Of a stretch of 64,000 nt of DNA, positions 26,892 through 37,042 are shown in pieces (position 1 is the stretch's first letter; the number at the start of each line of letters is the position of its first letter). The translations under genes were made by a program, and so were the position numbers. The stretch is from Marivirga sericea (lineage in GTDB: Bacteria; Bacteroidota; Bacteroidia; Cytophagales; Cyclobacteriaceae): the NCBI RefSeq assembly GCF_900177665.1, contig NZ_FXAW01000003.1:274655-338654 (forward strand), read 5' to 3'. A model generated the notes under the pieces. It made no database searches and was not told the DNA's origin. It saw only the letters and a list, made by a program, of their open reading frames with translations.

Positions 26892-29063
26892 CTAAAGCTT
26901 AATTTTAACACCCCCATTAATTACAAAACCATCAACAGGTGCATAAATATCCCGAAATTCAGGATCATTGATATCTCCAGTAACAATCGTATCAAAGGCT
27001 GTTTGCCGAGTATCTAAAAAATTCTCAAAATTTAAAAAAACCGAGAAATGATCTCCGATTGTCTTCTCAGTCATCAAACCTGTAATCCAATAAGCTTGTC
27101 CGGTTGCACCATCATTTAATTTCTGCGGACTGAAATAATAGGCTTCCAATCCTACCCAAAAATTCCCGTGCTTCTCATACATCAATACATTATTTAATCT
27201 GTTTTTGGCCACCAAGGGGAAGGTAGTTTTATCTCCATTGGAATAAGTATTCACATCTGAATAAGTATACCCTACAAAGAGCTTGAAATCATAATACGAC
27301 CATTTCATATTGACCTCAGCTCCTTTGGTATCAATATATCCATCAAATTGCTGAAATTCGAAGGTACTTCCAAGGTTTCTCAACATGAGTGGATTTTCAA
27401 TTTGAGTGTAAAAAAACAGTACATTACTTGAAAGTGTTAATTCATCAGTTACAGATTTCTTATAATTGATATCAAAATTAGCTCCAAGTGACCGTTCCGC
27501 ATCGGTTAGATTAGTGTTAATGGGTTGAATGTTTCTAAACTGCCTTTTCTCTGCATCTTCAGAAAAAACAGTAGGCGTTTTATATCCCAAACCTCCACCT
27601 AGCCTAAAAGTAAGTTCCTCTTGTGGTTCAAACATTAAGGAAAGCCTTGGCAAAGGAAAAAATCCATATTCACTGTGATAATCAACCCTAAAACCAGTTT
27701 CTAAAGTCCAAATTTCAGTCATATTCCAGATATTTTGAGCAAATACCCCCAAGGTGTTATTCTCAAAATCCAATTCCTGATTAGGAGATCCCTCAACTTG
27801 ATTAAATTGATCGGTCCAAAGGTTGACTCCTGTCACCCACTCTGATATTTCATTAAAATTAGAATAATTGACTTCACTGAAAGAAGAAATTTGTCTCCCT
27901 GAAAATGTAAAATCTGGCACCTCTATGGTTCTATCATAAAAATTAATGCTGTTTTTGATCTCTATTTGGGAATTTTCATCTGTTTGATGTGTGAAATTAA
28001 GTTGCGAAGAAAGCCTATCAGTTTCATTATTTTCAAAATAGGCATCCGTTACATCTTCTCCATTAACGAAATCCATGTTACCACCTAAACGGTCTTCAGT
28101 TACAACGTTTACGCCAAGATTCATTTCCGTTTCTTCATTGAAGTAAAGAAATAGGCGAGGATTTAAGGTAAAGCGATCAAACTTAGGAATAGCGGTGAGT
28201 CCAATATTAGCAGGATCATAAGCCGTTCCTTTATTATAGGAAGCAAAAATAGTGGTGCCTATTTTATCATTTCTTTTAGAGTAGAAACTACTTGCATCCA
28301 AGCCAAGTGCTGAAGTCCCGTTAAACATAAAACTTAATTCCTTCTCGTAATCAGGTTCTTTAGTGATGAGGTTGACAAGGCCAGCAATGGCCCCACCTCC
28401 ATATAAAGTGGACGAAGAACCTTTGATCACCTCTACCTGCTTTAAATCCAAGGGTGCAATTTGCATCAAGCTTAATCCACCTGAAAATCCGGAATAGAGT
28501 GGTAGTCCGTCTCTCATTAGTTGAGTGTATTTCCCATCTAAGCCTTGAATCCTGATACTTGAATTATAACTGGTAGCAGAGGTTTGCTGGGTTTGAATAC
28601 CTGTACTTTCGTTCAACAACATTCTTATATCTCCGGGTTTCATATTCCCCTTTTCGGCTAATTCCTCACCTGCTATTACTTCCACTCTTGTGGGGATATC
28701 TTCAATGGTTCTGCTACTTCGCGTAGAAGTAACCGTAACTTCCTCCATTTCCTCATGATCATGATGCATTGAAATGCTTAGAGGCAACAAATCATCTGTT
28801 AAAGGAAATGAATAAGATTTCTTTATCGTTTCGTAGCCTACGTAGCTGATTTGTAGTTGGTGCTTCCCATCGGGAATTCCAGTGACACTCACATTTCCAT
28901 TTACATCGGTGACTTCTCCTTTTTCTAAGTTTGAAAAATAGACACTTGCCCCTACTATAGGTTCTGCAGTTTCTTCATCAAGAATAGTGGCTTTAAAAGT
29001 ATTTTGTGAATAGGCATTTTGACTGCTCAAAAAAAGCAGTGTTCCCAATATATATTTTAACAT
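26892..29063 (-). CDS. TonB-dependent outer-membrane receptor
   Basis: A 723-residue active-transport receptor. Order: signal peptide (YILGTLLFLSSQNAYSQ), a carboxypeptidase-regulatory-like beta domain (about 20-105, ATILDEETAEPIVGASVYFS), the TonB box region EEVTVTSTRSSR (about 106-118), a plug domain (IPTRVEVIAGEELAEKG to KGSSSTLYGGGAIAGLVNLIT) and a 22-strand barrel ending in NGGVKIKL. The linker before the TonB box is rich in His, Asp and Glu (MHHDHEEMEE), which could hint at metal binding. The gene upstream encodes a small Cys-rich exported protein. Substrate is not established. Confidence 0.92.
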   Translation of the reverse strand: MLKYILGTLLFLSSQNAYSQNTFKATILDEETAEPIVGASVYFSNLEKGEVTDVNGNVSVTGIPDGKHQLQISYVGYETIKKSYSFPLTDDLLPLSISMHHDHEEMEEVTVTSTRSSRTIEDIPTRVEVIAGEELAEKGNMKPGDIRMLLNESTGIQTQQTSATSYNSSIRIQGLDGKYTQLMRDGLPLYSGFSGGLSLMQIAPLDLKQVEVIKGSSSTLYGGGAIAGLVNLITKEPDYEKELSFMFNGTSALGLDASSFYSKRNDKIGTTIFASYNKGTAYDPANIGLTAIPKFDRFTLNPRLFLYFNEETEMNLGVNVVTEDRLGGNMDFVNGEDVTDAYFENNETDRLSSQLNFTHQTDENSQIEIKNSINFYDRTIEVPDFTFSGRQISSFSEVNYSNFNEISEWVTGVNLWTDQFNQVEGSPNQELDFENNTLGVFAQNIWNMTEIWTLETGFRVDYHSEYGFFPLPRLSLMFEPQEELTFRLGGGLGYKTPTVFSEDAEKRQFRNIQPINTNLTDAERSLGANFDINYKKSVTDELTLSSNVLFFYTQIENPLMLRNLGSTFEFQQFDGYIDTKGAEVNMKWSYYDFKLFVGYTYSDVNTYSNGDKTTFPLVAKNRLNNVLMYEKHGNFWVGLEAYYFSPQKLNDGATGQAYWITGLMTEKTIGDHFSVFLNFENFLDTRQTAFDTIVTGDINDPEFRDIYAPVDGFVINGGVKIKL

Positions 29064-29137
29064 TTTATTTAAGATTTAAGATTCCACTTGATAACACTTC
29101 CAGCAAATAGAGAAAGCGATAAAATAATCCAAAGTTC

Positions 29138-29458
29138 TTAAATCTGTTTGGGAGGTTTTAGTAAAGATGGTCTGTACATTTTAGACACACCCTGAAAACA
29201 GCTAGTACTAAAATCAGACTGTTCATGGAATTCACCATTGAAGTCTGAGAAATCCAAAGTAGTCACATTAAAACCTGTACAAGAACCACATGAATAAAAA
29301 GGTAAACAAGGTAATTCAGGCTTATCATTATCCACAGGCAAAGGCGTTTCATCCCTACATGATTCTATTTCTTCATGACAAGTATCCTGTTCTGCACGAC
29401 AAGGTGCGGCAGATAGGCACAAAATTAAAATGGAAAGAAAAATAGTAATCACTTTCAT
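29138..29458 (-). CDS. Small Cys-rich exported protein, DUF6660-like
   Basis: A 106-residue exported protein: signal peptide (ITIFLSILILCLSAAPCRA, cleavage near residue 22) then a short acidic region with seven cysteines, including CHEEIESCRDE, PCLPFYSCGSCTGF and STSCFQG. It fits the small Cys-rich family found beside TonB receptors in Bacteroidota (DUF6660-like), whose role is unknown. Spacing to the receptor is 74 bases in the same direction, so co-expression is likely. The cysteines could form disulfides or bind metal; the sequence does not decide. Confidence 0.65.
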   Translation of the reverse strand: MKVITIFLSILILCLSAAPCRAEQDTCHEEIESCRDETPLPVDNDKPELPCLPFYSCGSCTGFNVTTLDFSDFNGEFHEQSDFSTSCFQGVSKMYRPSLLKPPKQI

Positions 29459-29529
29459 AATGTAAATATAGCCTTTCGATTTTCAAATGCCACTCTTTCA
29501 GAATTTGAAAACATTATAAATACTATTAA

Positions 29530-30219
29530 TTAAGGAAAGAAATCGAGAACAGACTGTTCCAATAACTTAGGATCAAGCTTCTCAATTGGATGAGGGCAGC
29601 TTGATAAAAGCTTCATTTCTCCCTTTAAAAGAACACTGTAAAAAGCCTTGGTCTCTTCTAAACTTACCATATGATCTTGATCTCCCAAGCACAATTTAAT
29701 GGGCAAATCTATAGTGGAAATATTTTCCGTAGTCAAAATGGGACTTACACCCAGCCCTTTCATCATATGAGCAGTTTGCCTACACAGATGATCCCAATTT
29801 TTACCATGAAGAGATTTTAAATGATCAGCAAATTGCGGGACTTTCTCCTGAATTTTTTCAGGATTTAACATTTTACTTTCTTTTTCAGATTGTTCAGGTT
29901 TCCAATCCAACTTGGTGCCTAACGTCATTATTTTCTGAAATTGCTCAGGATGTTTCAACGCCAAAGAAAGCGCAACATAGCCTCCCATACTAAACCCAAA
30001 TACATTAGCAGAGTGGATATTCTCTTTTTGCAAGATATTTTCAAAATCCGTAATCAAATCTTGCATTCGAAATTTAGAATCTGCAGCTGATCTGCTACCA
30101 TGCCATTTCAAATCAGGAATAATCAAATTAAAATTTTTAGATAATAAAGGTTTTAAATTTTCAAATGATTGTGAACTTCCTAAAGCACCATGTAAAAGGA
30201 TAAGGTTTGGTTTTTGCAT
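29530..30219 (-). CDS. Alpha/beta-fold hydrolase
   Basis: A 229-residue cytoplasmic hydrolase without signal peptide. The oxyanion-hole motif LLHGALGSSQSFENL, nucleophile elbow GFSMGG (S77), an acid in CLGDQDHMV and a C-terminal His in SSCPHPIEK form the expected triad order. Members of this subgroup include esterases and MenH-like enzymes; no menaquinone genes are nearby, so the substrate is left open. It is separated from its neighbours by about 70 to 200 bases and is probably transcribed alone. Confidence 0.85.
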   Translation of the reverse strand: MQKPNLILLHGALGSSQSFENLKPLLSKNFNLIIPDLKWHGSRSAADSKFRMQDLITDFENILQKENIHSANVFGFSMGGYVALSLALKHPEQFQKIMTLGTKLDWKPEQSEKESKMLNPEKIQEKVPQFADHLKSLHGKNWDHLCRQTAHMMKGLGVSPILTTENISTIDLPIKLCLGDQDHMVSLEETKAFYSVLLKGEMKLLSSCPHPIEKLDPKLLEQSVLDFFP

Positions 30220-30417
30220 CTTCTTATTTTTTCAATTTTTACTTTATAAAGCTAATTGCATGGATGAAGCTTGTTAGCTTTCTAAGCATTTAATTTGGAA
30301 AATAATATCGTTTTCTTCATTAATCTCCAAAAAACCAAATAGGTTATTTTAAAAGTACTGATTCGAAATAGTAGCCCAGAGCGACTTTATGATTTTAAAA
30401 AATTTCGATATTTCAGC

Positions 30418-31176
30418 TTATAAATATCCCGCCAACCAATAAGCAGAATAACCCATCCATTCTTTAAATAAGATTGTCCATTTCAGTAGCGCTTCGTAAG
30501 AAGGCAGGAACATAGAGAGGCTTATCAATTCATCATTGGTAAAGTAAACAGCAGGATATGCTACCACATTAAAATCTTCTTTTGCAAAACAACCCATTGC
30601 TCTTGGCATATGGGAAGCACTGGTGATCAACAGTATTTTCCTTTGTTTGCTAATAAAGTCACTTGCAAAGCGAGCACTTTCCACTGTGTTTCTCGATTGA
30701 TCTTCAATGATCACTTTCTCAATTGGAAAATTAATAGATTCCAGATACGACAATAGCACTCGAGATTCCTGTAAATCTTTTCTTAAGGCTGTTGCTCCCC
30801 CACCTGAAATATATAGTGTATCAATTATTCCTTGCTCAAATAGCATCATAGATTGCAACAGCCGATCTGCATTCTGATTAAAATAAACTCGATCTTTTGG
30901 TTCCTTTAAGGTATTGGTCATACCTGTTAAAAGTACACCGTAAGTATAGTTTTGAGCTTTAATTTTACCAAGATTAGCGGGTTCGGTCTGCCATGCTTTC
31001 AAAAAGGAATTTGCTAAAAAATCGTTTGTAAAGACGATAAAACAGACAAAACCCAAAAGTGCTAAGTATTTTCGGAACTTCCATTTACGAAAAATAAAGT
31101 ATGCTAACCATATCAAGCCGATTAAAGTAGCCGGCATAAGAAGATAACTTATGGTTTTAGATAGAATGAAGAACAT
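30418..31176 (-). CDS. YdcF/ElyC-family (DUF218) membrane protein
   Basis: A 252-residue protein with two N-terminal membrane helices (about residues 5-28 and 36-54) followed by a DUF218 domain: GVLLTGMTNT, LYISGGGATALRK, VIIEDQSRNTVESARFA and ILLITSASHMPRAMGCF are the conserved motifs. E. coli ElyC of this family affects peptidoglycan and envelope polysaccharide assembly; a similar envelope role is inference. It is 18 bases upstream of, and in line with, no related biosynthetic gene; the next gene upstream is a GNAT acetyltransferase ending 19 bases before it. Confidence 0.85.
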   Translation of the reverse strand: MFFILSKTISYLLMPATLIGLIWLAYFIFRKWKFRKYLALLGFVCFIVFTNDFLANSFLKAWQTEPANLGKIKAQNYTYGVLLTGMTNTLKEPKDRVYFNQNADRLLQSMMLFEQGIIDTLYISGGGATALRKDLQESRVLLSYLESINFPIEKVIIEDQSRNTVESARFASDFISKQRKILLITSASHMPRAMGCFAKEDFNVVAYPAVYFTNDELISLSMFLPSYEALLKWTILFKEWMGYSAYWLAGYL

Positions 31177-31194
31177 CGAATAGAAATCAAATTA

Positions 31195-31671
31195 CTATGA
31201 CTGATAAATCTCTTTATACTGATCCTGTTTTACTGTACAATTAATCCAGCCTTCATCTAAGTCAGCTCCAATGGCCTTATAAAATTCGATAGAAGGCTCA
31301 TTCCAATCCAGAACTTGCCAAGTGCACAATCTGCAACTTTGTTCATCAGCTTCTTGCAAAATGGCATTTAATAATTTTCTACCGTAGCCATTTCCTCTCT
31401 CGGATTCGGTTACGATCAAATCCTCCAAATAAAGTACTTTCCCATTCCATGTAGAATATCGGAAATAATACAAGGCTATTCCCACAATCTCTTTTTCTGT
31501 TTCTGCTACAAATAAGCCATAGGCAGGGTTTTCACCGAAACCGTCCTTGGTGAGTTCTTCTACATCTATCACCACTGCATTCGGCTCGCGTTCATAAACT
31601 GCCAGTTCTTGGATTAACTCTAAAGTTCTTGGAATATCTTTTTCTGTTGCTCTTCTGATTTTTACGTTCAT
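31195..31671 (-). CDS. GNAT-family N-acetyltransferase, diamine-acetyltransferase-like
   Basis: A 158-residue GNAT protein. Motifs: NVKIRRATEKDIPRTLELIQELA at the N-terminus, YFRYSTWNGKVLYLEDLIVTESERGNGYGRKLL for the acetyl-CoA loop (RGNGYG) and VLDWNEPSIEFYKAIGAD. This pattern, especially YSTWNGKxLYLEDL, resembles spermidine/spermine and thialysine acetyltransferases. I start at the ATG 31671; an in-frame TTG at 31707 would add a non-matching hydrophobic leader. Probably co-transcribed with the YdcF-like gene 19 bases downstream. Confidence 0.88.
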   Translation of the reverse strand: MNVKIRRATEKDIPRTLELIQELAVYEREPNAVVIDVEELTKDGFGENPAYGLFVAETEKEIVGIALYYFRYSTWNGKVLYLEDLIVTESERGNGYGRKLLNAILQEADEQSCRLCTWQVLDWNEPSIEFYKAIGADLDEGWINCTVKQDQYKEIYQS

Positions 31672-31816
31672 AAAGATAAAAATAAAAGCAAAGTCGATAA
31701 GGCGCAAAGATTTTACAGAAAAATAAAAATGACCTAGTTAAAAAAGAAAGATAAGCATCAGTCGAAACTTCAACTATTACAATTACTTTTACTAATGAAC
31801 TCAGAAGGTAGGAAAA

Positions 31817-32479
31817 TCAATCTATGTTCTCTTGAAAATGGAGTTCCCTGCTATCTAAATTAAAGCAGCATAAATTGCCTTCATTTTTCTCTCCAGCTTT
31901 ATAGCATCCATTATCGATATCCAAGACTCGATCTTTGTCAAGATTATCTCGCATCGCTAATATCAACTGTTTTGGTAAAATATTATGACCATGGACAATT
32001 ATACGATCACCCAATCTGTCATAATCTATATCACCGTACCAATCATTGATCCAAAGCATATTTTCATTTTTCTTCAAAATATCATCCTCATGAAAATCTA
32101 AACCTGCGTGCACTAAGATGTATTCCTCGGAAGTATGAAAGTATTCTAAATTTTTAATCCATTGCTTATATTCTTCTTCCAATTCAGTAAAATGACTAAT
32201 TCCAAAGCTTGCATGTAAGGAGTCATCTCCTCCAGAAAAGTCTTTGACCTTAGAAGAATCAAATAACATATCCTCATGATTGCCTTTGGAAAATTTAACC
32301 TGATAATCGCCTTTTTCTAATTGCATTAAAAAATCAATAACCTGTTTGCTATTACCTCCTCTATTGATAAAATCACCAGAAAAAAATAACTGATCTTCTT
32401 TGTTGAAACCTACTACATCGAGTAATTCTCTTAAAGTATAAAAACATCCATGAATATCACTGATTGCATATCTTGCCAT
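31817..32479 (-). CDS. Serine/threonine-phosphatase-like metallophosphoesterase
   Basis: A 220-residue PPP-type metallophosphoesterase. Metal-site motifs occur in order: DIHGCFYTLRELL (residues 8-20), FSGDFINRGGNSKQV (GDxxxRG), KGNHEDMLF (GNHE), ILVHAGLDF and IIVHGHNILP. The length matches bacterial PrpA-like or diadenosine-tetraphosphatase-like small enzymes; it could dephosphorylate proteins or nucleotides. Cytoplasmic, no signal peptide. No kinase gene is nearby. Confidence 0.88.
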   Translation of the reverse strand: MARYAISDIHGCFYTLRELLDVVGFNKEDQLFFSGDFINRGGNSKQVIDFLMQLEKGDYQVKFSKGNHEDMLFDSSKVKDFSGGDDSLHASFGISHFTELEEEYKQWIKNLEYFHTSEEYILVHAGLDFHEDDILKKNENMLWINDWYGDIDYDRLGDRIIVHGHNILPKQLILAMRDNLDKDRVLDIDNGCYKAGEKNEGNLCCFNLDSRELHFQENID

Positions 32480-32718
32480 TGATCCTATTGTTTTAAGTCC
32501 TAATAAAGATCCGGTTAGAATTCATCTCATATTTTCTTTCGAATTCCGGGTTTTCAATCCTATCTCTGTATTTTCTTACTACTAATTTAACTTCTTGGAT
32601 AAACTATTGCTACAGACCGGCGAGTATTGTCAATGTTGGGATAATAAAAGCTATTACAAAAAAGTGGAAGATTATTTGATCTAGAACTCAAAGGAAGAAT
32701 TAGATTGCTATCGTGTTT

Positions 32719-33291
32719 TTAGAATTCATTGGCTATCTGAATCATTTTCATATAATCGGGCACAAGCTCCTGCTTTAGTTCTTTTGCATCAATCTTACTG
32801 AGAAATAATTTTAGCTGCTGAACGGCCGCGATGCGATCTTCTAGCTCATCACTATCAATGCAGCCAATTAAATCAATGCAAGCGTCATACTTAATCGCAC
32901 TGCTGCTGGGCTGAAGCTCCACCCCAGCTATTAAGGATTGTAAGCTTACTTTTTGACCGTGACTATCACGCAAAAAATTCGATAAGTCTAAAACTAGGTT
33001 CTCCAACGAGTTAGTCTTAAAACGAGGTAAATGTTCGCGAATAATACTAGCTGCCTTTTTCTTTGCAAAGCGTGTATCTATGCCCGGGGGTTTGTCAAAA
33101 TAGCCCACTAATAACCCCATAACCAAATGAAAAGGATTCAGGCTGACTTGCTCTTTCTTGTCGAATTTAGCTTTTTCTTCTTCACTCAAAAAATATGGGA
33201 GACTGAAGTCTTGCTCAGCATTTAAGCGATCCCCTATTTCAGAATTATGATTAAAATGCTTCCAAATCACGGCATATTTTTCTGAATTCAT
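32719..33291 (-). CDS. Uncharacterised cytoplasmic protein
   Basis: I do not recognise this 190-residue protein. It has no signal peptide or membrane segment, starts MNSEKYAVIWKHF, has a positively charged middle (TRFAKKKAASIIREHLPRF) and helical, Leu-rich C-terminal half (AAVQQLKLFLSKIDAKELK). Length, coding-type amino acid composition and normal start/stop support a real gene. It stands alone between a phosphatase-like gene and the S9 peptidase gene. No function can be offered. Confidence 0.7.
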   Translation of the reverse strand: MNSEKYAVIWKHFNHNSEIGDRLNAEQDFSLPYFLSEEEKAKFDKKEQVSLNPFHLVMGLLVGYFDKPPGIDTRFAKKKAASIIREHLPRFKTNSLENLVLDLSNFLRDSHGQKVSLQSLIAGVELQPSSSAIKYDACIDLIGCIDSDELEDRIAAVQQLKLFLSKIDAKELKQELVPDYMKMIQIANEF

Positions 33292-33482
33292 ATACTTTAT
33301 ATTTGAGCGAATTGATTACAAATGCAAAACTGCAAGCTTTTATTAGTTTTAGCAAAAAAATAGTTTGTCGTTATTGTGAGTAAAACTAAGCAATGTAGCT
33401 TTTCCCATCTTGTAACTTAATAGCTGTAGCTTTTCGGAATTTGTAATTCCGAAAGCACTATCATTGGATTTTCAATCCTAAT

Positions 33483-33527
33483 AAAAAAAAGACTCCAACT
33501 TCCGATAATATCAGAAATTAGAGTCTT
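33483..33527 (-). terminator. Terminator after the prolyl oligopeptidase gene
   Basis: On the minus strand a long imperfect stem beginning AAGACTC (33527-33521) and ending GAGTCTT (33495-33489), followed by a run of eight T. It lies about 40 bases after the stop codon. Confidence 0.8.
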
Positions 33528-33566
33528 CACCTCATTTATTCAATCTCTTATTCAGATTACAAAAAT

Positions 33567-35702
33567 CTACATTTCCTCATTCATGGGAATCAAACCCATA
33601 TTGTACCAAGCGAATGCATACTTATCAGCTATACCATCAATGATTTTATCAGTTGGTTTACCAGCTCCGTGCCCTGCATTGGTTTCAATTCTAATTAAAA
33701 CAGGACTTTCGCCCGCATGCTTTTCCTGCAATTCCGCTGCAAATTTGAATGAATGAGCCGGCACTACCCTATCGTCATGATCAGCTGTGGTGACCATGGT
33801 GGCTGGATATTTCACGCCTTCTTTTACATTATGAACCGGAGAGTAGCCTTTCAAATACTGAAACATCTCTTTGCTGTCCTCCGAAGTTCCGTAATCATAA
33901 GCCCAGCCTGCTCCTGCTGTAAAGGTGTGATATCTCAACATATCCATTACTCCCACAGCCGGAAATGCAACTTTCATCAAATCAGGACGCTGGGTCATGG
34001 TAGCTCCAACTAGTAATCCACCATTAGATCCACCTGAAATGGCCAGTTTATCAGAACTGGTATAGCCTTCAGCAATGAGATATTCAGCTGCCGCAATGAA
34101 ATCATCGAATACATTTTGCTTTTGCATTTTTGTGCCGGCTTTATGCCATTCTTCTCCATATTCTCCTCCTCCTCTTAAATTCGGTTGTGCATAAATTCCT
34201 CCTTCTTCCAGCCAAACCAATCGGGCTACACTAAAGCTTGGACGCAAACTCACATTAAATCCGCCATAAGCATAAAGCTCCGTTGGGTTTTTACCATTTA
34301 ATTCAATTCCTTTTTTATGGGTAATAAACATCGGGATTTTAGTACCATCCTTACTTTCATAAAATACTTGTTCTGTTTCATAATCTTCAGGATTGAAATC
34401 TATTTCTGGTTTCCAGTACAATTCAGAAGTTCCTGCTTCAATGTCATATTCAAAAATTGCAGAAGGATAAGTGAATGATGTAAAGCTATAATATAATTTT
34501 TCATCTTCTTTCTCAGCAGCAAACCCACCTGCAGAACCGATACCCGGCAATTCAACTTGACGAACTTTATTGCCTTCATAATCAAATTGATGGACTTCGG
34601 TTTTCACATCCACCATATAGTTTGCAAAAAGATAGCCACCTGCAGCCCCTACATTCAATACATTTTCGGTTTCCGGAATCACATCCTTATAATTTTCGGT
34701 AGAAGGATTATTGGCATCCACTTCTACCAATCTTTTATTGGGCGCATTTAAATTCGTTTCAATTAATAATCTATTGCCATCATTGTCCAATACAGAATGC
34801 TCGCTATCAAACCCTTCTGCTATTGGAACAATTGGATTACTCCTATCTGATAAGTCTTTCACATACAATTCATTACCACTAGTGCTTTCAGAGGCAGAAA
34901 TAAATAAAAACTTTTCATCTTCACTCACATATCCACCAATGTATCTTCTTGGGGTTTGGCTTCCGCCAAATATCAGTTCATCTTCTGCTTGAGGAGTGTT
35001 TAGTTTATGATAATATAATTTATGCTCCTGAGTTTTAGCAGAAAGTTCACTTCCCTCTGGTTTGTCATAACTGCTGTAAAAAAAGCCTTCATTTCCTTTC
35101 CAGGAAACCCCACTAAATTTCACGTTTCGGATAGTGTCCTCCACTATGGATTTATCCTCTGCATTCATTACGATTACTTTTCTCCAGTCAGAACCTCCTT
35201 CAGAAATGGAATAAGCCAAAAGGCTTCCATCTTTAGTGAAAGAAGTACCTGCCAAGGAAGTTGTAGCATCATCAGAAAAAGTATTAGGATCAAGGAAAAC
35301 GCTTTCCTCACCCTCTAATCCTTTTTTACGATATACTACCCACTGGTTTTGCAATCCATCATTTTTGTATGTATAATAATAATCACCATGCTTTCTTGGC
35401 GCACTTTCTTTGGCGTAATTCCAAAGCTCAGTCAATCTAGCTTCTATTTTATCTCTGAAAGGAATATTGTTCAAATAGCCGAAAGTCACTTCATTTTGTG
35501 CTTTCACCCATTCTGCTGTTTCTTCGGAGCGGTCATCTTCCAACCAACGATATGGATCAGGTACCTCAGTACCAAAATAATTATCTACTGTATCTACCAT
35601 AGCTGTTTCAGGATAATCTTTAATTTCCATTTTTGATTTTTTTTCACCACTGCTGCATGCAATAACTACCAATGCAAGTGGAAAAGCCCATATTTTCTTC
35701 AT
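33567..35702 (-). CDS. Prolyl oligopeptidase (S9A) lipoprotein
   Basis: A 711-residue serine peptidase that cuts short peptides after proline. A lipoprotein signal peptide is visible ([18 protein letters not shown], lipid Cys at 16). An N-terminal beta-propeller (about 70-430, starting [17 protein letters not shown]) gates the C-terminal alpha/beta domain. The triad is Ser in [13 protein letters not shown] (near residue 560), Asp in [11 protein letters not shown] (near 642) and His in [10 protein letters not shown] (near 677). It follows the propeller-like lipoprotein gene by 110 bases in an exported-hydrolase cluster, suggesting a role in peptide scavenging at the cell envelope. Confidence 0.93.
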   Translation of the reverse strand: MKKIWAFPLALVVIACSSGEKKSKMEIKDYPETAMVDTVDNYFGTEVPDPYRWLEDDRSEETAEWVKAQNEVTFGYLNNIPFRDKIEARLTELWNYAKESAPRKHGDYYYTYKNDGLQNQWVVYRKKGLEGEESVFLDPNTFSDDATTSLAGTSFTKDGSLLAYSISEGGSDWRKVIVMNAEDKSIVEDTIRNVKFSGVSWKGNEGFFYSSYDKPEGSELSAKTQEHKLYYHKLNTPQAEDELIFGGSQTPRRYIGGYVSEDEKFLFISASESTSGNELYVKDLSDRSNPIVPIAEGFDSEHSVLDNDGNRLLIETNLNAPNKRLVEVDANNPSTENYKDVIPETENVLNVGAAGGYLFANYMVDVKTEVHQFDYEGNKVRQVELPGIGSAGGFAAEKEDEKLYYSFTSFTYPSAIFEYDIEAGTSELYWKPEIDFNPEDYETEQVFYESKDGTKIPMFITHKKGIELNGKNPTELYAYGGFNVSLRPSFSVARLVWLEEGGIYAQPNLRGGGEYGEEWHKAGTKMQKQNVFDDFIAAAEYLIAEGYTSSDKLAISGGSNGGLLVGATMTQRPDLMKVAFPAVGVMDMLRYHTFTAGAGWAYDYGTSEDSKEMFQYLKGYSPVHNVKEGVKYPATMVTTADHDDRVVPAHSFKFAAELQEKHAGESPVLIRIETNAGHGAGKPTDKIIDGIADKYAFAWYNMGLIPMNEEM

Positions 35703-35812
35703 GATAAAATTATTATTTTTATCTAAAATACGAGCTTTTCGGGAGAAAAACAGCGGATTTATAAAAGCGGTGGATGTTGGGGATAGAGGGGTCTTGCATT
35801 TTATTTAGTATT

Positions 35813-37012
35813 CTATTTAATACTTCTCATCTCACACTTCACAATCGCCAAATTATCCCCCTCTTCAAAGTTGTTAATTTTTGATAGTAGTCTTTGGTTC
35901 AGCTCACTTTTTGATGAAGTTTTAATGAGCGTCCCTCCCATATTTTCATTATAGGCTTCTAAGCTAAGGATGAAATAAATATGGTTGCCGTCCATTGCGA
36001 TGGGTCTATGTGAATACCCGATTTTCTCTCCTGTATTCAGACCAAAAACATCATTACTGATCTCATCAAAAACACTTGATTCTCCAGTTTTAGGATTAAT
36101 ATATAAATGATAATCCTGCTCATTCTTTCTTACTGAAGCAAATAGTAGATTTTCTTCTAATAGAAAATTTCCTAGACCGTAGGCATATCCACTTTTGGCC
36201 ATAGCCTGGCTAAATTCTCTAACATCCTGATATGAATTTTCAAAAAACTCGGCCGGAATATTATGTTGACCAAAATCAAGATATAAAGAATCATTTACCG
36301 CATCTTCACTCAATTCATAAACGTTCTGATTGTAAACCTGAAAGAAACTGGCAGGGCTCTTAGAGAAATTTCTAGGCTCTATAAAAAGCATAAATACCGC
36401 TTTTTTCTCTTCAAATGGGAGATAGCTTGATTCAACTTTCCCTTCGTTCTTATTCCAAATCTGCATTTGATAACCTTCAGTTCCAGCATAGAAATTCCCC
36501 CCATAAAGAAAATAATCTTCCCCATTTAAGCTTAAGAAACTGCCTACATTTTGCAATTTTTCATTTTGATATACCGATAACAAGCCCCCTTTTAAATTAT
36601 AGGTTAAGATTTTCCCAGCCTGCCCGTCTAACAGCTCAATCTGACCTTTTTCATTAATGAAGAAATCATTTAGCTTTTGATATTGATTAGGCCCTTCACC
36701 TTTTGCTGATATCACTATCTCCTCTCCAGTTCTCATATCCTTTATTAAGAGATAATCTAACCCCCTTCCGCAATGCAAAACCAGTTTATTGTTGATGACA
36801 CTAGATTTTATAAGATGATCAACTACCAGACTATCAGAAAAATAAATGACATCTTTCAACTTGAAATGATCGCTTACTTTTAAGGTTTGGGCTTTGTCTA
36901 AGTTGATTTTGATTGTTTCATCTTCTGATTTTTCTTTACTCTCATTGTTTGTACAAGAAATAAGAAATACACTAAAAATTGATAAAATAGTAATACTATT
37001 CACTAATTTCAT
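35813..37012 (-). CDS. Lipoprotein with 6-bladed beta-propeller-like fold
   Basis: A 399-residue exported lipoprotein (SITILSIFSVFLISCTNNE, lipid Cys at 20). The body has repeated blocks of short beta-strands with hydrophobic-polar alternation (for example VVHCGRGLDYLLIKDMRTGEE-like and DFFINEKGQIELLDGQAGKI), typical of the Bacteroidota 6-bladed propeller lipoproteins with unknown ligands. It is 30 bases downstream of the DUF1028 gene and 110 bases upstream of the S9 peptidase gene, so it may be part of the same transcript. No enzyme motif is seen. Confidence 0.65.
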   Translation of the reverse strand: MKLVNSITILSIFSVFLISCTNNESKEKSEDETIKINLDKAQTLKVSDHFKLKDVIYFSDSLVVDHLIKSSVINNKLVLHCGRGLDYLLIKDMRTGEEIVISAKGEGPNQYQKLNDFFINEKGQIELLDGQAGKILTYNLKGGLLSVYQNEKLQNVGSFLSLNGEDYFLYGGNFYAGTEGYQMQIWNKNEGKVESSYLPFEEKKAVFMLFIEPRNFSKSPASFFQVYNQNVYELSEDAVNDSLYLDFGQHNIPAEFFENSYQDVREFSQAMAKSGYAYGLGNFLLEENLLFASVRKNEQDYHLYINPKTGESSVFDEISNDVFGLNTGEKIGYSHRPIAMDGNHIYFILSLEAYNENMGGTLIKTSSKSELNQRLLSKINNFEEGDNLAIVKCEMRSIK

Positions 37013-37042
37013 AAAGGGATTTAATCTGGGTTAAATATAATT

